DNA of 64,000 nt from contig JAKSXM010000142.1 of the NCBI GenBank assembly GCA_022575985.1, positions 2,976,001 to 3,040,000 of the forward strand. The letters run 5' to 3'. The translations under genes and the position numbers were made by a program. Of the stretch, positions 23,834 through 35,500 are shown in pieces. Source of the DNA: Anagrus nilaparvatae. Lineage: Eukaryota; Arthropoda; Insecta; Hymenoptera; Mymaridae. Position 1 is the stretch's first letter. Every line of letters starts with the position of its first letter. The notes beneath the pieces are model-generated. The model was given only the letters and a program-made list of their open reading frames with translations, ran no database searches and was not told the DNA's origin.

Positions 23834-24630
23834 AATTATCAATTAGATCCCTTTCATCATTTAAATATGGCTAATATATTTTGGTTTAAACTAGTTAAAT
23901 CTAATTTTATGTTTATATACCTGGGTAGAATATACAGGCAGTTTTTCATCCAATTAAGGGCTGATATGGTTAATTTCATTAAATGAAAAACATGCATTCG
24001 AATTGTTATTTTATAAATTTTATTTTATATCTCAACTTTTTCACAGTAATTAACACACGAACCTTAAATTTAACATAAAATATAAATTATACAAATTTGA
24101 GTTTTTGATTATTTTAACATCAGCATTACATACATTATTATATTATGCTTTTATATAAAACAAAATCAGTTAAACAAACTTTTGAAAATTGTATATTAAA
24201 CTATCCTAGCAATCCTTTTTAATTTATACCATATATAAAGTTCAACCATGATGAAATATACATTTTGTAAGTACTTATGGGTATATATGTAAATTTGTTT
24301 TATGAAAGCTCATCATAATTTTTGACCTAAATGCAGTTTTGAATATAACTTACTTTATTGCTAATTTTCAAAAAAAAAGTAGGTATCACTTAAATTTTAT
24401 TTTTTTAAATAAGTACATATAATTAAAAAATTTTATTTACTAACTTTATTTATTAGATTTATTTTCATTATTTTTAATTACATAATAAATAGTTTATTAT
24501 TAAAAATCGTTTGTAACTCAAAAGACTTGATTTAGTTAATAATTTGGTTATTCAAAAGTTTTGATTTTCATGATTTTGAGTTTTTAAGTAGCACATTATG
24601 ACTCATGACCAGAAATATACCATTCATACT
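23834..24630. other. Non-coding AT-rich region
   Basis: No gene or recognisable repeat supported. Confidence 0.4.
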
Positions 24631-24634
24631 TAAG

Positions 24635-24995
24635 TATTGCGCAACGTAGCGTTCAATCGCAAGCGTCAATCGCTCAATTGTAGAAAGTCCCTTAGGCTCT
24701 ATGCCCAATTGGACTTTCCGCGCTTATATGCCACGTTGCGCGAAATATGTTAGGCTCAATCTACAAAAGCCGTAAAAGGGAGTCGCAACGCAATGTGCAC
24801 AAGCAAATTGTTTCTACAAATTGCGTTGCGACCCCCCTTTATGGCTTTTTTTGATGGAGTCCAACAGGGAAGCCGTTTATGACAGGATGGAATTAAGCTA
24901 GCATACATGAACCGGTTGGTACTGGTATCTTTTTTATGGTGCTATCATTGTCTTCTGCACCAGCTTAATGCAATTCTGCCATAAAAGGCTTCCCT
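24635..24995. repeat. Three consecutive foldbacks in a GC-richer island
   Basis: Hairpin 1 (about 24635-24748) pairs TATTGCGCAACGT with ACGTTGCGCGAAATA. Hairpin 2 (about 24764-24849) pairs AAAGCCGTAAAAGGG and GTCGCAACGCAAT with their inverses. Hairpin 3 (about 24866-24995) pairs AGGGAAGCC and GAATTAAGCT with AGCTTAATGCAATTC and GGCTTCCCT. The arrangement parallels the 16912-17319 cluster but the sequence differs. Confidence 0.75.
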
Positions 24996-25140
24996 GGAGT
25001 CTAATAGTTTTACTGCGCAGCACGGCAGTAGTGGAATATTTTTGCACCTGTAAATCCTCTAACTTTGTAAGATATTAATCTTTAAAAATGTCAACCTTAT
25101 AAGACATTTTCTAATAAAATAATATTAATTTTGAGTCCGG

Positions 25141-26152
25141 CCCTTCCCCACTTTAAAAAAAAATTGGCGTTATTAAGGTAGCTCTTCCATGAGTTCAGCT
25201 ATAAAACCTATATATTCTTGCAGGTTAGGGTTCACAATAAGCGATGGTATCAAGCTTTTAGCTTCAAACCACCCAAATTTTCGAGAAAAACGAGGTCTAA
25301 ATTTGGTAGCGATCTTAGTCGACACGAAAAAAATTGAACGCATCACTTTTGAAACACTGAAATTAAAACACACAAAACTAACCATAGTATATTTTTAACA
25401 CTAATTGTTATACCTCATTCAAATTAAACACAAAATTTTTCAGCACATTTTATTTGACACATATTTAACACAAAAAACTGAAATTTAATTAGTTTTTAAG
25501 TGATTTGCCTAAAAAATTTAATTTTGTGTTGAATAAAACGTATCAAAAAACTTTGTGTTGGATTTAAATGGTGTGCAAAAAATAGTGTTAAAAAATAATG
25601 CGTGTTGAGTTTTGCGTGTTTCAATTTCGGTGTTCAAAAATGATGTGTTCAATTTTTTTAGTGTTGAATAAGATCGCTACCGCAAAATCTAAAGATTTTC
25701 GCGAATTAACCCTGTTTAATATTGTAAAAAAAAATTTATTTTAGATAAAAAAATTCTGTAAATTAAAAACGGTTGTACAAGTTTTAAAAAGTTTGTTGTT
25801 AATATTTTGAACGTTTAACATAAAATAAAACTTGAATTCTGGACGGGATCGGAGATTATTATTATTATATATATGACGAGGGAGCCACCTTAAACGGTGA
25901 TTTTTAAAACTTTAGGTCCGGCTTAAATTGTAAATAAGTAAAAATTTTGCATAAAATAAAAATAAACATTAAAAACCACTTTATAATTAAAATAACCACA
26001 AATACCAATTTAAAATATCTATTTCATTTTAACAATTCAAAATTTTAAAACTTAGGTTAGATTAATAATGTTTATGTTTTCAATTCAAACCGGACCAAAT
26101 TTATAAAAATCGCCGTTTCACAACGCCAATTATTTTTTAAAATGGGAAAGGG
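25141..26152. mobile_element. Foldback element of ~1 kb with a nested second foldback
   Basis: Outer arms: CCCTTCCCCACTTTAAAAAA with ATTGGCGTT at 25141-25171, and their inverse at 26122-26152. Internal sequence includes GGTAGCTCTTCC and, inverted, GGGAGCCACC. A separate palindrome lies at 25305-25683. Short frames on both strands at 25173-25398 are not supported as genes. Confidence 0.6.
25305..25683. mobile_element. Nested palindromic element rich in AACAC/GTGTT
   Basis: The left arm (GGTAGCGATCTTAG, then ACGAAAAAAATTGAACGC) is mirrored at the right by TTCAATTTTTTTAGTGTTG followed by AATAAGATCGCTACC. Arms of about 85 bp are clear, and weaker symmetry continues inward. No frame of interest. 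Confidence 0.7.
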
Positions 26153-28802
26153 CATCAAGGACCAAAGAAAATTATAAAATTCAAAAAAAGAAATTTAAAG
26201 GATACAAATAACAAATTATTATGAATTGATATAAGTTGCTAAATATATATAGTCGAGAATTATTTAATATGAAAAATTAATCGTCATAATGAATATGATT
26301 TCTCTTTTTATATAGCCTTAAAGAGCCATTTCGTTTTCGAGAAAAAAACAGCTATTGTACTCTTACCATAAACTAACTGTACATTAATTTAGACACAGTC
26401 ATATGATATCAATGTATACAATATTGTCACATGGACTTGGCTAACAGTATCTAATAATCAAGTATGCATGATAAAAACTTATCATAATTAATTATCATTT
26501 GCTTAAAAAATTAATTTATGTTTTGATTAATTATTCCAGAAAATATTAAATTTATATGCTGGTTTAGAAAATAATATTACAAATTTTTTACTCTATTTAC
26601 TTGATTGTTAATTTTTTTTAAAAACAAATATTTTTTTGATAAATAAAAACTTTTTTAATAATAGTTTTAATAATTTAAAATAATCATTTAACAATTAGTT
26701 TATTCAATTTGATTCTTAAACTGTTAATACAATAAAATTTGTTTTAACAATCTTGTTAAAAGCTTTGTTATGGAGAAATAAATCATCCACTTAAATCTCG
26801 TTTGTTACCCAAAAGATTTGACATAGGTTCTTAAATACCATATGACAGTTACACATAATATGTTTCTATAAGAAAAAGACCAAGAGATTTCAAAATCTCC
26901 GTGATTTACATTTTTAAAAAAATATAGTTTTAAAAAAGATTTATGAAATTTTAATGTCTTCATAAAATTAAAAAATTCAAAACTATTTTTTATCTGCTAA
27001 AACTAGGATGACTCAGCATGACTTAGTAAAGAAACAAATCTATTTAGAATTTGCAAGAGAGTTGCAAAATTATATTAGAACTACAGAAGGTATTATAATT
27101 GTAAACTGAAGTACATAAATTATCAAAACTATTGAAATTTAAATAATATTGTTTGTGTATTATTTGAACAATTCAAATTAATTGAATATGTAAACTTTAT
27201 ACATTCAAATTTGTCTATGCAATCAATTTTGAATAGAATATTATTAAAACTTTATAAATATTTAAATATTTACTTGAATTTTTAAAAAATTGTAATTAAA
27301 ATTTCTGCTATTTTAATAATTTAGACACTGATAGTATTATTTAAAAAATACAAGTTTTTAAAATTCTACTCAAATGTCTAATAGTGGACAAATTTTCATT
27401 TTCCCAAATGTACAATAAAATAAAACGAGCTGTGTCAGAGAGTGAGATGTCTTTAAGTAACTATATTGGTTTAATGGTTTGTAGAAAATTGAACCCAAAG
27501 GACGTATATGACAAATTTTTTTTTTAAATTTCCTAACTTGAGAATTAAAATGACATTTTTTAAAAGTCAATTCACATTTAGATATAAATTGAGTATTTAA
27601 ATTTAATAGATTTTACATTATTGCTCATTTTTTAAAATAAAATCTGACAAAAAAACTGAAAAATAAATAAATAAAATTTTATCTATATTATAAACGCGTA
27701 TAAAGAATAAATCTTTTGTATTTTTTCTATTTCTTATAGGTCATCGATGGTGTCAAGAGAACGTAAAGAAGTTCACCCAAGGGATTTTATATTGCTAAGT
27801 TTTGCTTTTATACTAACCAAACAAAATAACAATAGGCAGATATCTTCGATATTTTTATACTATTTTCAAAAAAAAAAACTTCAATTCGCTTTGGATTTAA
27901 TATATATTTTGCCCTTTTTTTGGAATATAACTTGGATATTTTATTTTCAAGTATTTTTTATAAATATATTTTCAACTCTAACAAATTTATGTCTTTTTTT
28001 AAAAAAACTTTTTGAAAGAAAAATTTTTCTAATTTTACTTTATAAGTTTTGTTAATAAATTAGCAGATTTGTAGAAATTACTAAAATAAATTAATTATTT
28101 TTTGAAAATTACAGTACAAATATGACCCTTTAAATTTATTGTACAAATAATTATAAGTTCCATGAAATTTAATATTTATGTAACTTTTTAACATGTTGGG
28201 AATGTAAAGATACAAATTTAAAGAGGAACATAAAATGGTATGTTATTTTAGTAGAAAAAAAAATAAGTATGCAGTAATATTATATTTTTAAAATACAAAG
28301 TAGTAGAATGAAGTTTAATTTAAGGTTTGTTTTTGTTAAATATTACATTTATTATTTTTTAAGAATTTAGTTTTCTCATCAGTCGTCAGGAAACAGTCCA
28401 AAGAATTGTACATAACGTTTGAACGAGCAAAATAAATGCCAAAAATTAGAGTTTAAATTTTTTCTTTAAATTTTCTGCTCATACTATTTTGGGGTATAAA
28501 GATACAATTTCAGGGTAAGGTTAATCATCAGAGGTCTTTGAGTTTGCTGCAAAACATTTATGGACAAAAATTAAAAGTTTTCCTAATTGCTAGTTTCATA
28601 GGTTCAGTTCTTGATTTTCGGCAGTTGTTTTATTATTTTGGACTGCTTCCAATAAATAAATAAAAAAAATTTTTTCTGCAAGAAAATTGAAATAATTTTA
28701 AATCTACTTTCGAAAATTGGCCAAAAAAACTAAAAAAGCTTTTAAAAACTGAAGATTGTATCTAAGAGACTAAAATTTCCGAAAAATTCTATTTTTCAAC
28801 TA
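26153..28802. other. Non-coding AT-rich region
   Basis: Only short unsupported frames (for example 27747-28055, low-complexity Phe/Leu/Ile-rich). One speculative first exon for DM4-B lies at 28308-28324 (see DM4-B). Confidence 0.4.
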
Positions 28803-29228
28803 CACTGTAAAAAGTAACTCCCTTCGACTAACAAAAAAATTAGAACATTTTCGAAAAATTAGTAAATTTTCGAAAAAATTTGTAAATGTTCGAAAAAAAT
28901 CGTAAATTTACTAAATTTAGTATATTAACAAAAAATTCAAGTATTCTCGATTTTTTTTGTAAATTCGCAAGAAAAATTGTTAATTTACAATTTTTTTCTC
29001 GAAAATTTACAAAAAATATTGTAAATTTACGAAAAATAGTTGTGAATTTATAACTTTTTTCGTAAATTCACAAAAAAGAATCGACAATTCTCGAATTTTT
29101 CGATAATATACCAAATTTAGTAAATTTACGATTTTTATCGAATATTTACAAATTTTTTTGAAAATTTACTAATTTTTCGAAAAAATTCTATTTTTTTTGT
29201 TAATCTAAGAAAGTTACTTTTTACAGTG
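28803..29228. mobile_element. Fully palindromic MITE, copy 1 (426 bp, TA duplication)
   Basis: It begins CACTGTAAAAAGTAACT and ends AGTTACTTTTTACAGTG, flanked by TA on both sides. The two halves are near reverse complements throughout, built from repeats of TTCGAAAAA and GTAAATTTAC-like words. A second copy lies at 62205-62629. Confidence 0.88.
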
Positions 29229-30020
29229 TACTTAAAAGCAAAAGAATATGCCAAAGTAAAAAATACTCCACCAAGTCACCTAATATTTAACCTTATCTTT
29301 TTATCCTGGTATATTTCCCATGTATAAAAGACAATTTTCGTAAGGATAAAGTAGAGTACATCCAAGTAGCATTTTATTTTTCTAAAGATATGATAGTAGT
29401 ATAACTTGTGTATTTTATTATTCTTATATTCAATTTTATGTCATTTTATTTTCTCTATACCTATCTTTATATTACTTTTTTATTTTTCTTATGTCGCTGT
29501 ACTTTATTATTGACATTGACGTATATAAATATTTCAAGTTCAATTTAAAAAATAATATTTTTATGGGGATTCTAAAATTTAAATTGAATAATAATTTTTT
29601 TTTTTTTTAATTTTATGAGAAAATTTTAAATAAATACTGGGAAACATCTAGGGGTTTATTATGTTTTTATTAAAAATTTATTGAAAAATATTAAAATAAA
29701 TAAAATGCATTTTGTTAACTATATAATTTTAATAATATTAAGTGTAAATCGTTATCTTTTTTAAGTAGTACATACCAAATTTTTTAAAATAGTTTTTTGA
29801 TATTGGTTCCTCATAGAGGAGTAATAAAATAATATTTCAATATTTGGTTGTAACTATTTATACGTAAAAAGAATCAGACAAATCATTATTATTTATTCAT
29901 AAAATAATTTTAAGTAAATTGGATGCATCAGTAATCAGTTACATCAGTAATTATAAAAATTTATAGTTATAAGATTTACATGAACATATAGTATATACTA
30001 TAGCTTTGATTTTGCATATT
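29229..30020. other. Non-coding region with a hairpin-tail fragment
   Basis: GGTTCCTC-ATA-GAGGA at 29805-29819 is a fragment of the dispersed GGTTCCTC repeat. Nothing else is callable. Confidence 0.4.
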
Positions 30021-30058
30021 TTTCTCGTAAATGAAATGAATCGCTAAGAGTATATAAG
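30021..30058 (+). promoter_or_regulatory. Promoter-like module copy d
   Basis: TTTCTCGTAAATGAAATGA at 30021-30039, an 11-bp gap, then TATATAAG from 30051. No ATG-initiated frame of note follows within the first few hundred bases. Confidence 0.6.
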
Positions 30059-30382
30059 TTAACCAAGCAAACAATTTTAAATGTGAAATAATTTATTTTA
30101 AAAACAAATGCATAATATAACTTCTATTTTAATTATCCTTAACTCTAATAAATTTTTTTTATCCTTATTTTAGTATTGGAAAATATGCAAAATGCACCTG
30201 CATGCTGGAAGAACTAAAATTTTTAAAGTACTTATCATGGGAGACTAGCTCCCTCGGAAAACATATAATATAAGCACCTGCCATCTAGCGGTTATATGTC
30301 GAACGCAACGAACAGTGGTTAGAAAAACTAGTATACATCAAATATTGTATCAAGTTATGCTTATTCAAGAGATGAAATAATA

Positions 30383-31767
30383 GGATGTAGTGCAAAACAA
30401 CGAAAGGTAAAAACCCACGAGGTTAAAATAACCCGAAAATTTTCATCTAGAAAATAATTTATGGTAAAAAAAAAATAAAGAAAAATTATATTTAGAAATT
30501 TTTAAGTACGAAGTAATTGAAGATGAATGATTTTTATAATGCATAGAAATATAACGAATTTTATTTTTCCGGATTTTTTAACAACGAAAGGTTTAATATA
30601 ACGATTTTTAACATAACGAAAATTCTATTTTAACATCGAAGATAAAAATTTTATTTATTGCTTTGAAAACAAAAATAACGAAAAGCTCGAAATCCCGAAA
30701 AAAATAAACACGAAAAACAAAATATCCGAAAAATTTTATAACGAAAATATTTTTTGATCTAATTTTTATGAACCATTGCAAGTAATTATGGTTTTAAGGC
30801 TATAAATCACCGCTAGTATTTTGTACCCATTTAAGTAAATAGTGTTCTAGGATAATAATTCGCATTAATAAAAATTTGAGCAACTTAATTAAATCCTTAT
30901 TATTATTCTATAACCCATTATCGAAATTATTCTGTGCCTAAACTCAAATTATTCTAAGTCCATTTAAATCCCCTCAATATGGCCCATTTGAACCTCCCCC
31001 AAAAAATGACATGCTTGAAGTACCACTCTGCATATAAACATGTTCCATGTTAAACGTGACTTGGACTGTAAGTTGCAAACTCCGTCTGGTCTCCACAGTT
31101 ACAGCCAAAGAGCATCTTTAGGGCAGCTAGAAAGTGGAGACCGTAGAGAAATTATTTTATTAAATTGCAGACTAAAAAATTGGATAAATTTTATAATGAG
31201 ATTCCATTAATAAATAAAAAGGCATAATAAGTAAAAAAGACTGCAAATTCAATTTTGTATTTTTAATGATACCTTTTATAACAGTTGTATCTATATTAAT
31301 AATGGGCTTCACATTTTCACACTGATTTTTTATTATTAAAGCATTAAAAAGCAATGAATCAACATAATTTATAAGCAATTGTTGATATTTTCAAGTTTTC
31401 GGAAAAAAAAATTTCGAATTTTTTTTTTTCGTTATAATGGCCTTTCTAACTGATTTCAGTTAATCGCCATATTTTAAATTTTCGTAATCTTTTTTTTCAG
31501 TATATTATGTCTTTCGGGATATATGTATTTCTATGAACAAATAAAAAAAAAAAAAATTTAATTTCGGATTTTCGCCAATATAAAAAATGCATTTTCGTAA
31601 TAAAATTTTCCCTTTTTCTCGATTTCGGTCAAGTTTTTTTCGGTATCAAAATATTCGTTGTATATTTTTTCATAACTAAATCATTCTTTTTAATTATTTT
31701 AAGATTGAATTTTTTCGGGTTATTTTACACTCATGGGTTTTACCTTTCGTTGTTTTGCACTACATCC
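30383..31767. mobile_element. Non-autonomous DNA transposon, 1385 bp, 8-bp target duplication
   Basis: AAATAATA occurs immediately outside both ends (30375-30382 and 31768-31775). The ends are inverted repeats of about 60 bp beginning GGATGTAGTGCAAAACAACG, with weaker symmetry further in (CGAAAATTTT, AACCCGAAAA). Eight-base duplications are typical of hAT, P or Merlin superfamilies; I cannot choose. No transposase remains. A C-rich dispersed repeat (about 30950-31045) is nested inside. Confidence 0.8.
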
Positions 31768-32059
31768 AAATAATAGAGATATTACTTTGCAGTTTCGATA
31801 AGCAATAGTTATACGCACATATTTTGTATAAATCGACACACGCAGACATACGCATGAAAGTACTTTAATAATTTTAGTTATTCCAGCATAGTATAGGTGC
31901 ATTTAATGTATGCTTTCCAGGGCTAAAGTGGATAAAAATCTCTTATTAATTTTATTTTTAATGCATAAGATAATATAATTAATTGTGTTCTCCGTTTGTT
32001 ACTTTTGTTTCAGTGTAAGTTTCTTGTACATTTTGATGGTAATAATTTTCAAATAATTG

Positions 32060-32313
32060 ATTATCAGATATCGAAGAAATTAGTACTTTAATAGAAAAAA
32101 TGAGGTATTACATCCAATAAAAAAAAGAAAGTAGTTTTTTTGGGATTTTTTGGTAATAAAATTAAAAAAAAAATTAAGATAATGGTTGTGAAATATCACC
32201 GGTTACACACATGCAAAAATACTTTTTAGACTACTGGGGTCTCAAAACGTGTTTATATTAAACAAAATCAAAATTTCATCTAGTATAATTGTTCCTCCGT
32301 ATAAGGAACCAAA
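32060..32313. repeat. Copy of the GGTTCCTC-hairpin dispersed repeat
   Basis: It contains GAGGTATTACATCCAA, GTGAAATATCACCGGTTACA and CTCAAAACGTG, and ends in a decayed hairpin (GTTCCTCCGTATAAGGAAC). It sits upstream of the first located exon of DM4-B. Confidence 0.65.
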
Positions 32314-32577
32314 AAATCCAGGATTCTCGTAGCAGAAACTGAATTTTTTTTTAATGAACTTATATTAAGTGTTGAGACTTAGAATAATTTAGGTTTAGAG
32401 AACTATTCAGAAAATAAAACAGTTCTAATTCAACATGTTCTATGCTTATTGGTTGTGTTAAGTCTCAAACCAGTTTTTCAGTTTCAAAATTTGCTAAAGA
32501 TTACATCCAGTGATCATAGAAAGGCCCTTCGTAAAGTATTTCTAATGATAAATTTAATTTTGTATTTTTTTTTACAG

Positions 32578-35500
32578 TGATGCTTTGAACCCTACATTAT
32601 TGGTGTTATTAGTTTATCACGTTACTGCTAAATCTCAAAATTCTCATATTTCAAATATTTTACGTCGTTCTATTCAAGAATTTTTATTTCCTGGTAGTAG
32701 CAACATGGGCGTAAGTTCAAATAAAATATTATATTTACATTCATAATGTATCTGTAAATTATTGAAATTTTAGACCCAATATAAAAAAAAAATACAAATT
32801 TAAATATATTCATGCCTTAAAGTCTATAAAATATTAATTTTCTAAATTAAAATATTTCAATTTCGTCGCAGAATTCATGTTAATTTTGCTGCAATCCTTT
32901 TAATTTCAAAATAAGTTACGAAATATTCTTAGAAAATCCATTCAGTATAATTTTTTTGCTCAAGTTTTAGTAATATGTATGAGATTTTTGCCACATCTCT
33001 GTTGGCGACATGCTTCAATTAATTTCTTAAACCTTTATAAGCCAACTCCTTGTAAAAACAGTTTGTTTAGTTAAATATATTTGATTTCTTAAGCAAGTAA
33101 CTCATCTCCTAATTTTCTAAAACTTTTGCCCATCTAATTTTAATATCTTAAACTTCAATCCAGTAAATGAGTTTATTTAATTAAATTTTTTAATTTATTT
33201 TTTAAATTAATAAACATTCAGCTACAACTGTGACCCTAGAATCAATCAAACATAAAATTTCTGCTTATAATAATCCTTTGTTTAATTAAAATATAAAATT
33301 AAATAATACGATATTTTAATTTAAAATTTATTGATTTTTAAATACTTTTTTTTCAATTACAGATTTATGCTGCTATAGCTCTTCCGCTTGAACATCCTTT
33401 ACAGTCTATTTCCCTATCATATTTTTTTGAAGCAAATTATATATTGCCTGATGACCCATCAATTTTTAATATCAATAGTACTTTTAATTCAAATTATAAC
33501 AATAAACGTAAAAAACGTTTTATTAGCAGAAATACTATTTATCAAGTTATTATTAATAAATTTCAAAGGTTAGTACCAAAAAAATATATTTTTTTGTTTT
33601 TTTTCTATTAAGTTTATATTTTCTCAGTTATTACATTGTTATATTGCAAATTTACTGAGTAAAAAGGCGAAGAAGAAAAAAAAAGTTTTATTCTGGTTTT
33701 GGCACACGTCCCGACTGCATCTAACTTTACTAGTTCTCTGAATAATATGTACTCTTTCTCTTTGTGTCGTATAATATATTGTATACCTCAAAAGCAAATC
33801 TTTAAACGCCATTTATTTTTCAAAATATGTATGTCATAAATTTTATTCTATTATTTTTTAAATTATGTTAAAAAAATTTTTCTAAAAAAATATTATTTTT
33901 CATTCGTAATCTATTATTTACATTAATTTATTAAACTTCTTTAAACTTTTTTTTAATAAATTTTTTTTAGATATTTTTTTTTAACAATAAGAAACCATAA
34001 AATATTTGAAGTAAGTGTATTGTTCAGTGTTTTTATTTTAATATAAAAAAGTAATATAATTTTTGTATTATGTACCAAAAGAATCCTTTTCTTCAAGTGT
34101 AATTTTAACATAAGAGGTTTCGTGTTATAGATATTTTTTGAAAATATTGAAATGCCATTTTTTGAAAAAACCAATTTAAATATACCACAAAGAGTTTAAA
34201 AAATGGGTTCTTTTTATACTTTTTTAAATTCAAAAAGTTTTACAGTGTAGTATTTCAGTTATAGCTAATTTTGTAAAATAATATTGTTTTGGTACGAATA
34301 TACTTATGAAGAGTAATTTTAATTTTTGATATTAATAAATTTTTACATTCTTTGAAAAAAACATTTTTGGCTCTTTGGTGCTAATGACAAGGATTGAATT
34401 TATTGTTCATTTGTATATACGATACTAGTTGGCGTTTTTTCTCGCAATAGAAAAGACTTTTAGATATAATATAAGTAAGCTGATTGAATCTTAGTTTCAA
34501 TTGTTTTTAATAATGTTAATAATTTATCAAATGTGTTTATAAATAATTAATTTGGAATTAAATCTCATCGAATATTTGTAATTGTTTTTGTATAAATTAA
34601 GGTTTTTTAGTGATTCGTAACAATAATTGATGTAATCTATCTATTCTAGAATATTGTACATAATTAGATCGAATATTTTTAAAGTTAGCTATTAATCCTT
34701 TTGGCTATAAGGTATAGCGGTTTTTTCTCATCGTCATTTTCCTAAAGATTTTGTACATATTATTTAACAAAAACACTTTCAAAAATCTTAAAAGTCAAAT
34801 TCAAATCATAACTAAAAGCACGGTATCCTTGAATAAAATTGAAAAACTAGATACACTCACTTAAAAAACCTTAGTAAACATGAAAATTTTAATAATTTGA
34901 AAATATAAAAACCAGAGAAACGTGTGAATGAATTCAGTAAGAGAAATAAATTTCTGATGACAATAGCTTTGCATAACAAATGAACACAAATAAGTAGTAT
35001 TAATTCAAGGATAGTACCATAATATCAATCAATATAAGACAAGATATAATATATATATCTGATTACAGTGCTGGATTCCCAGGACACGAGTGCTTACTGA
35101 AATCGATTTGTGAAACATCAGAATATCCTTTAGGACATAATGGAATTATTGGTGATATTCTTCAAGTAATCTTTACGTAAGTATTATGTCAATTAAAGAT
35201 TTTTATCAAAAATTTATGTATTTTTAAAAATAAAGGAAATAGAAAAATTTTTATTCTATTGTATGTATTAGTGTGAACTTTGATGTCAGAAGTGCAGTTC
35301 AAATTTTCAAAGAGATTTAAATTTCAAAGGCATTTTATACTCTATTTGTGTATATACCAGCTCATTTTATTACAAATTATATATATTGACGCGTTCATAT
35401 ACTAATATTACTTGACGTCGAGAAAAGAAAATTTACTAAATCACCAAACTGAAGGAAACAAAGCTTTTACACCCCCTTTTAACGTGCATATGCATATTTG

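Noticed and set aside
27747..28055. 102-codon plus frame after a TTCTTATAG acceptor-like site
   Set aside because: Mostly Phe/Leu/Ile/Lys low-complexity translation of AT-rich DNA; no signal peptide, donor or family.
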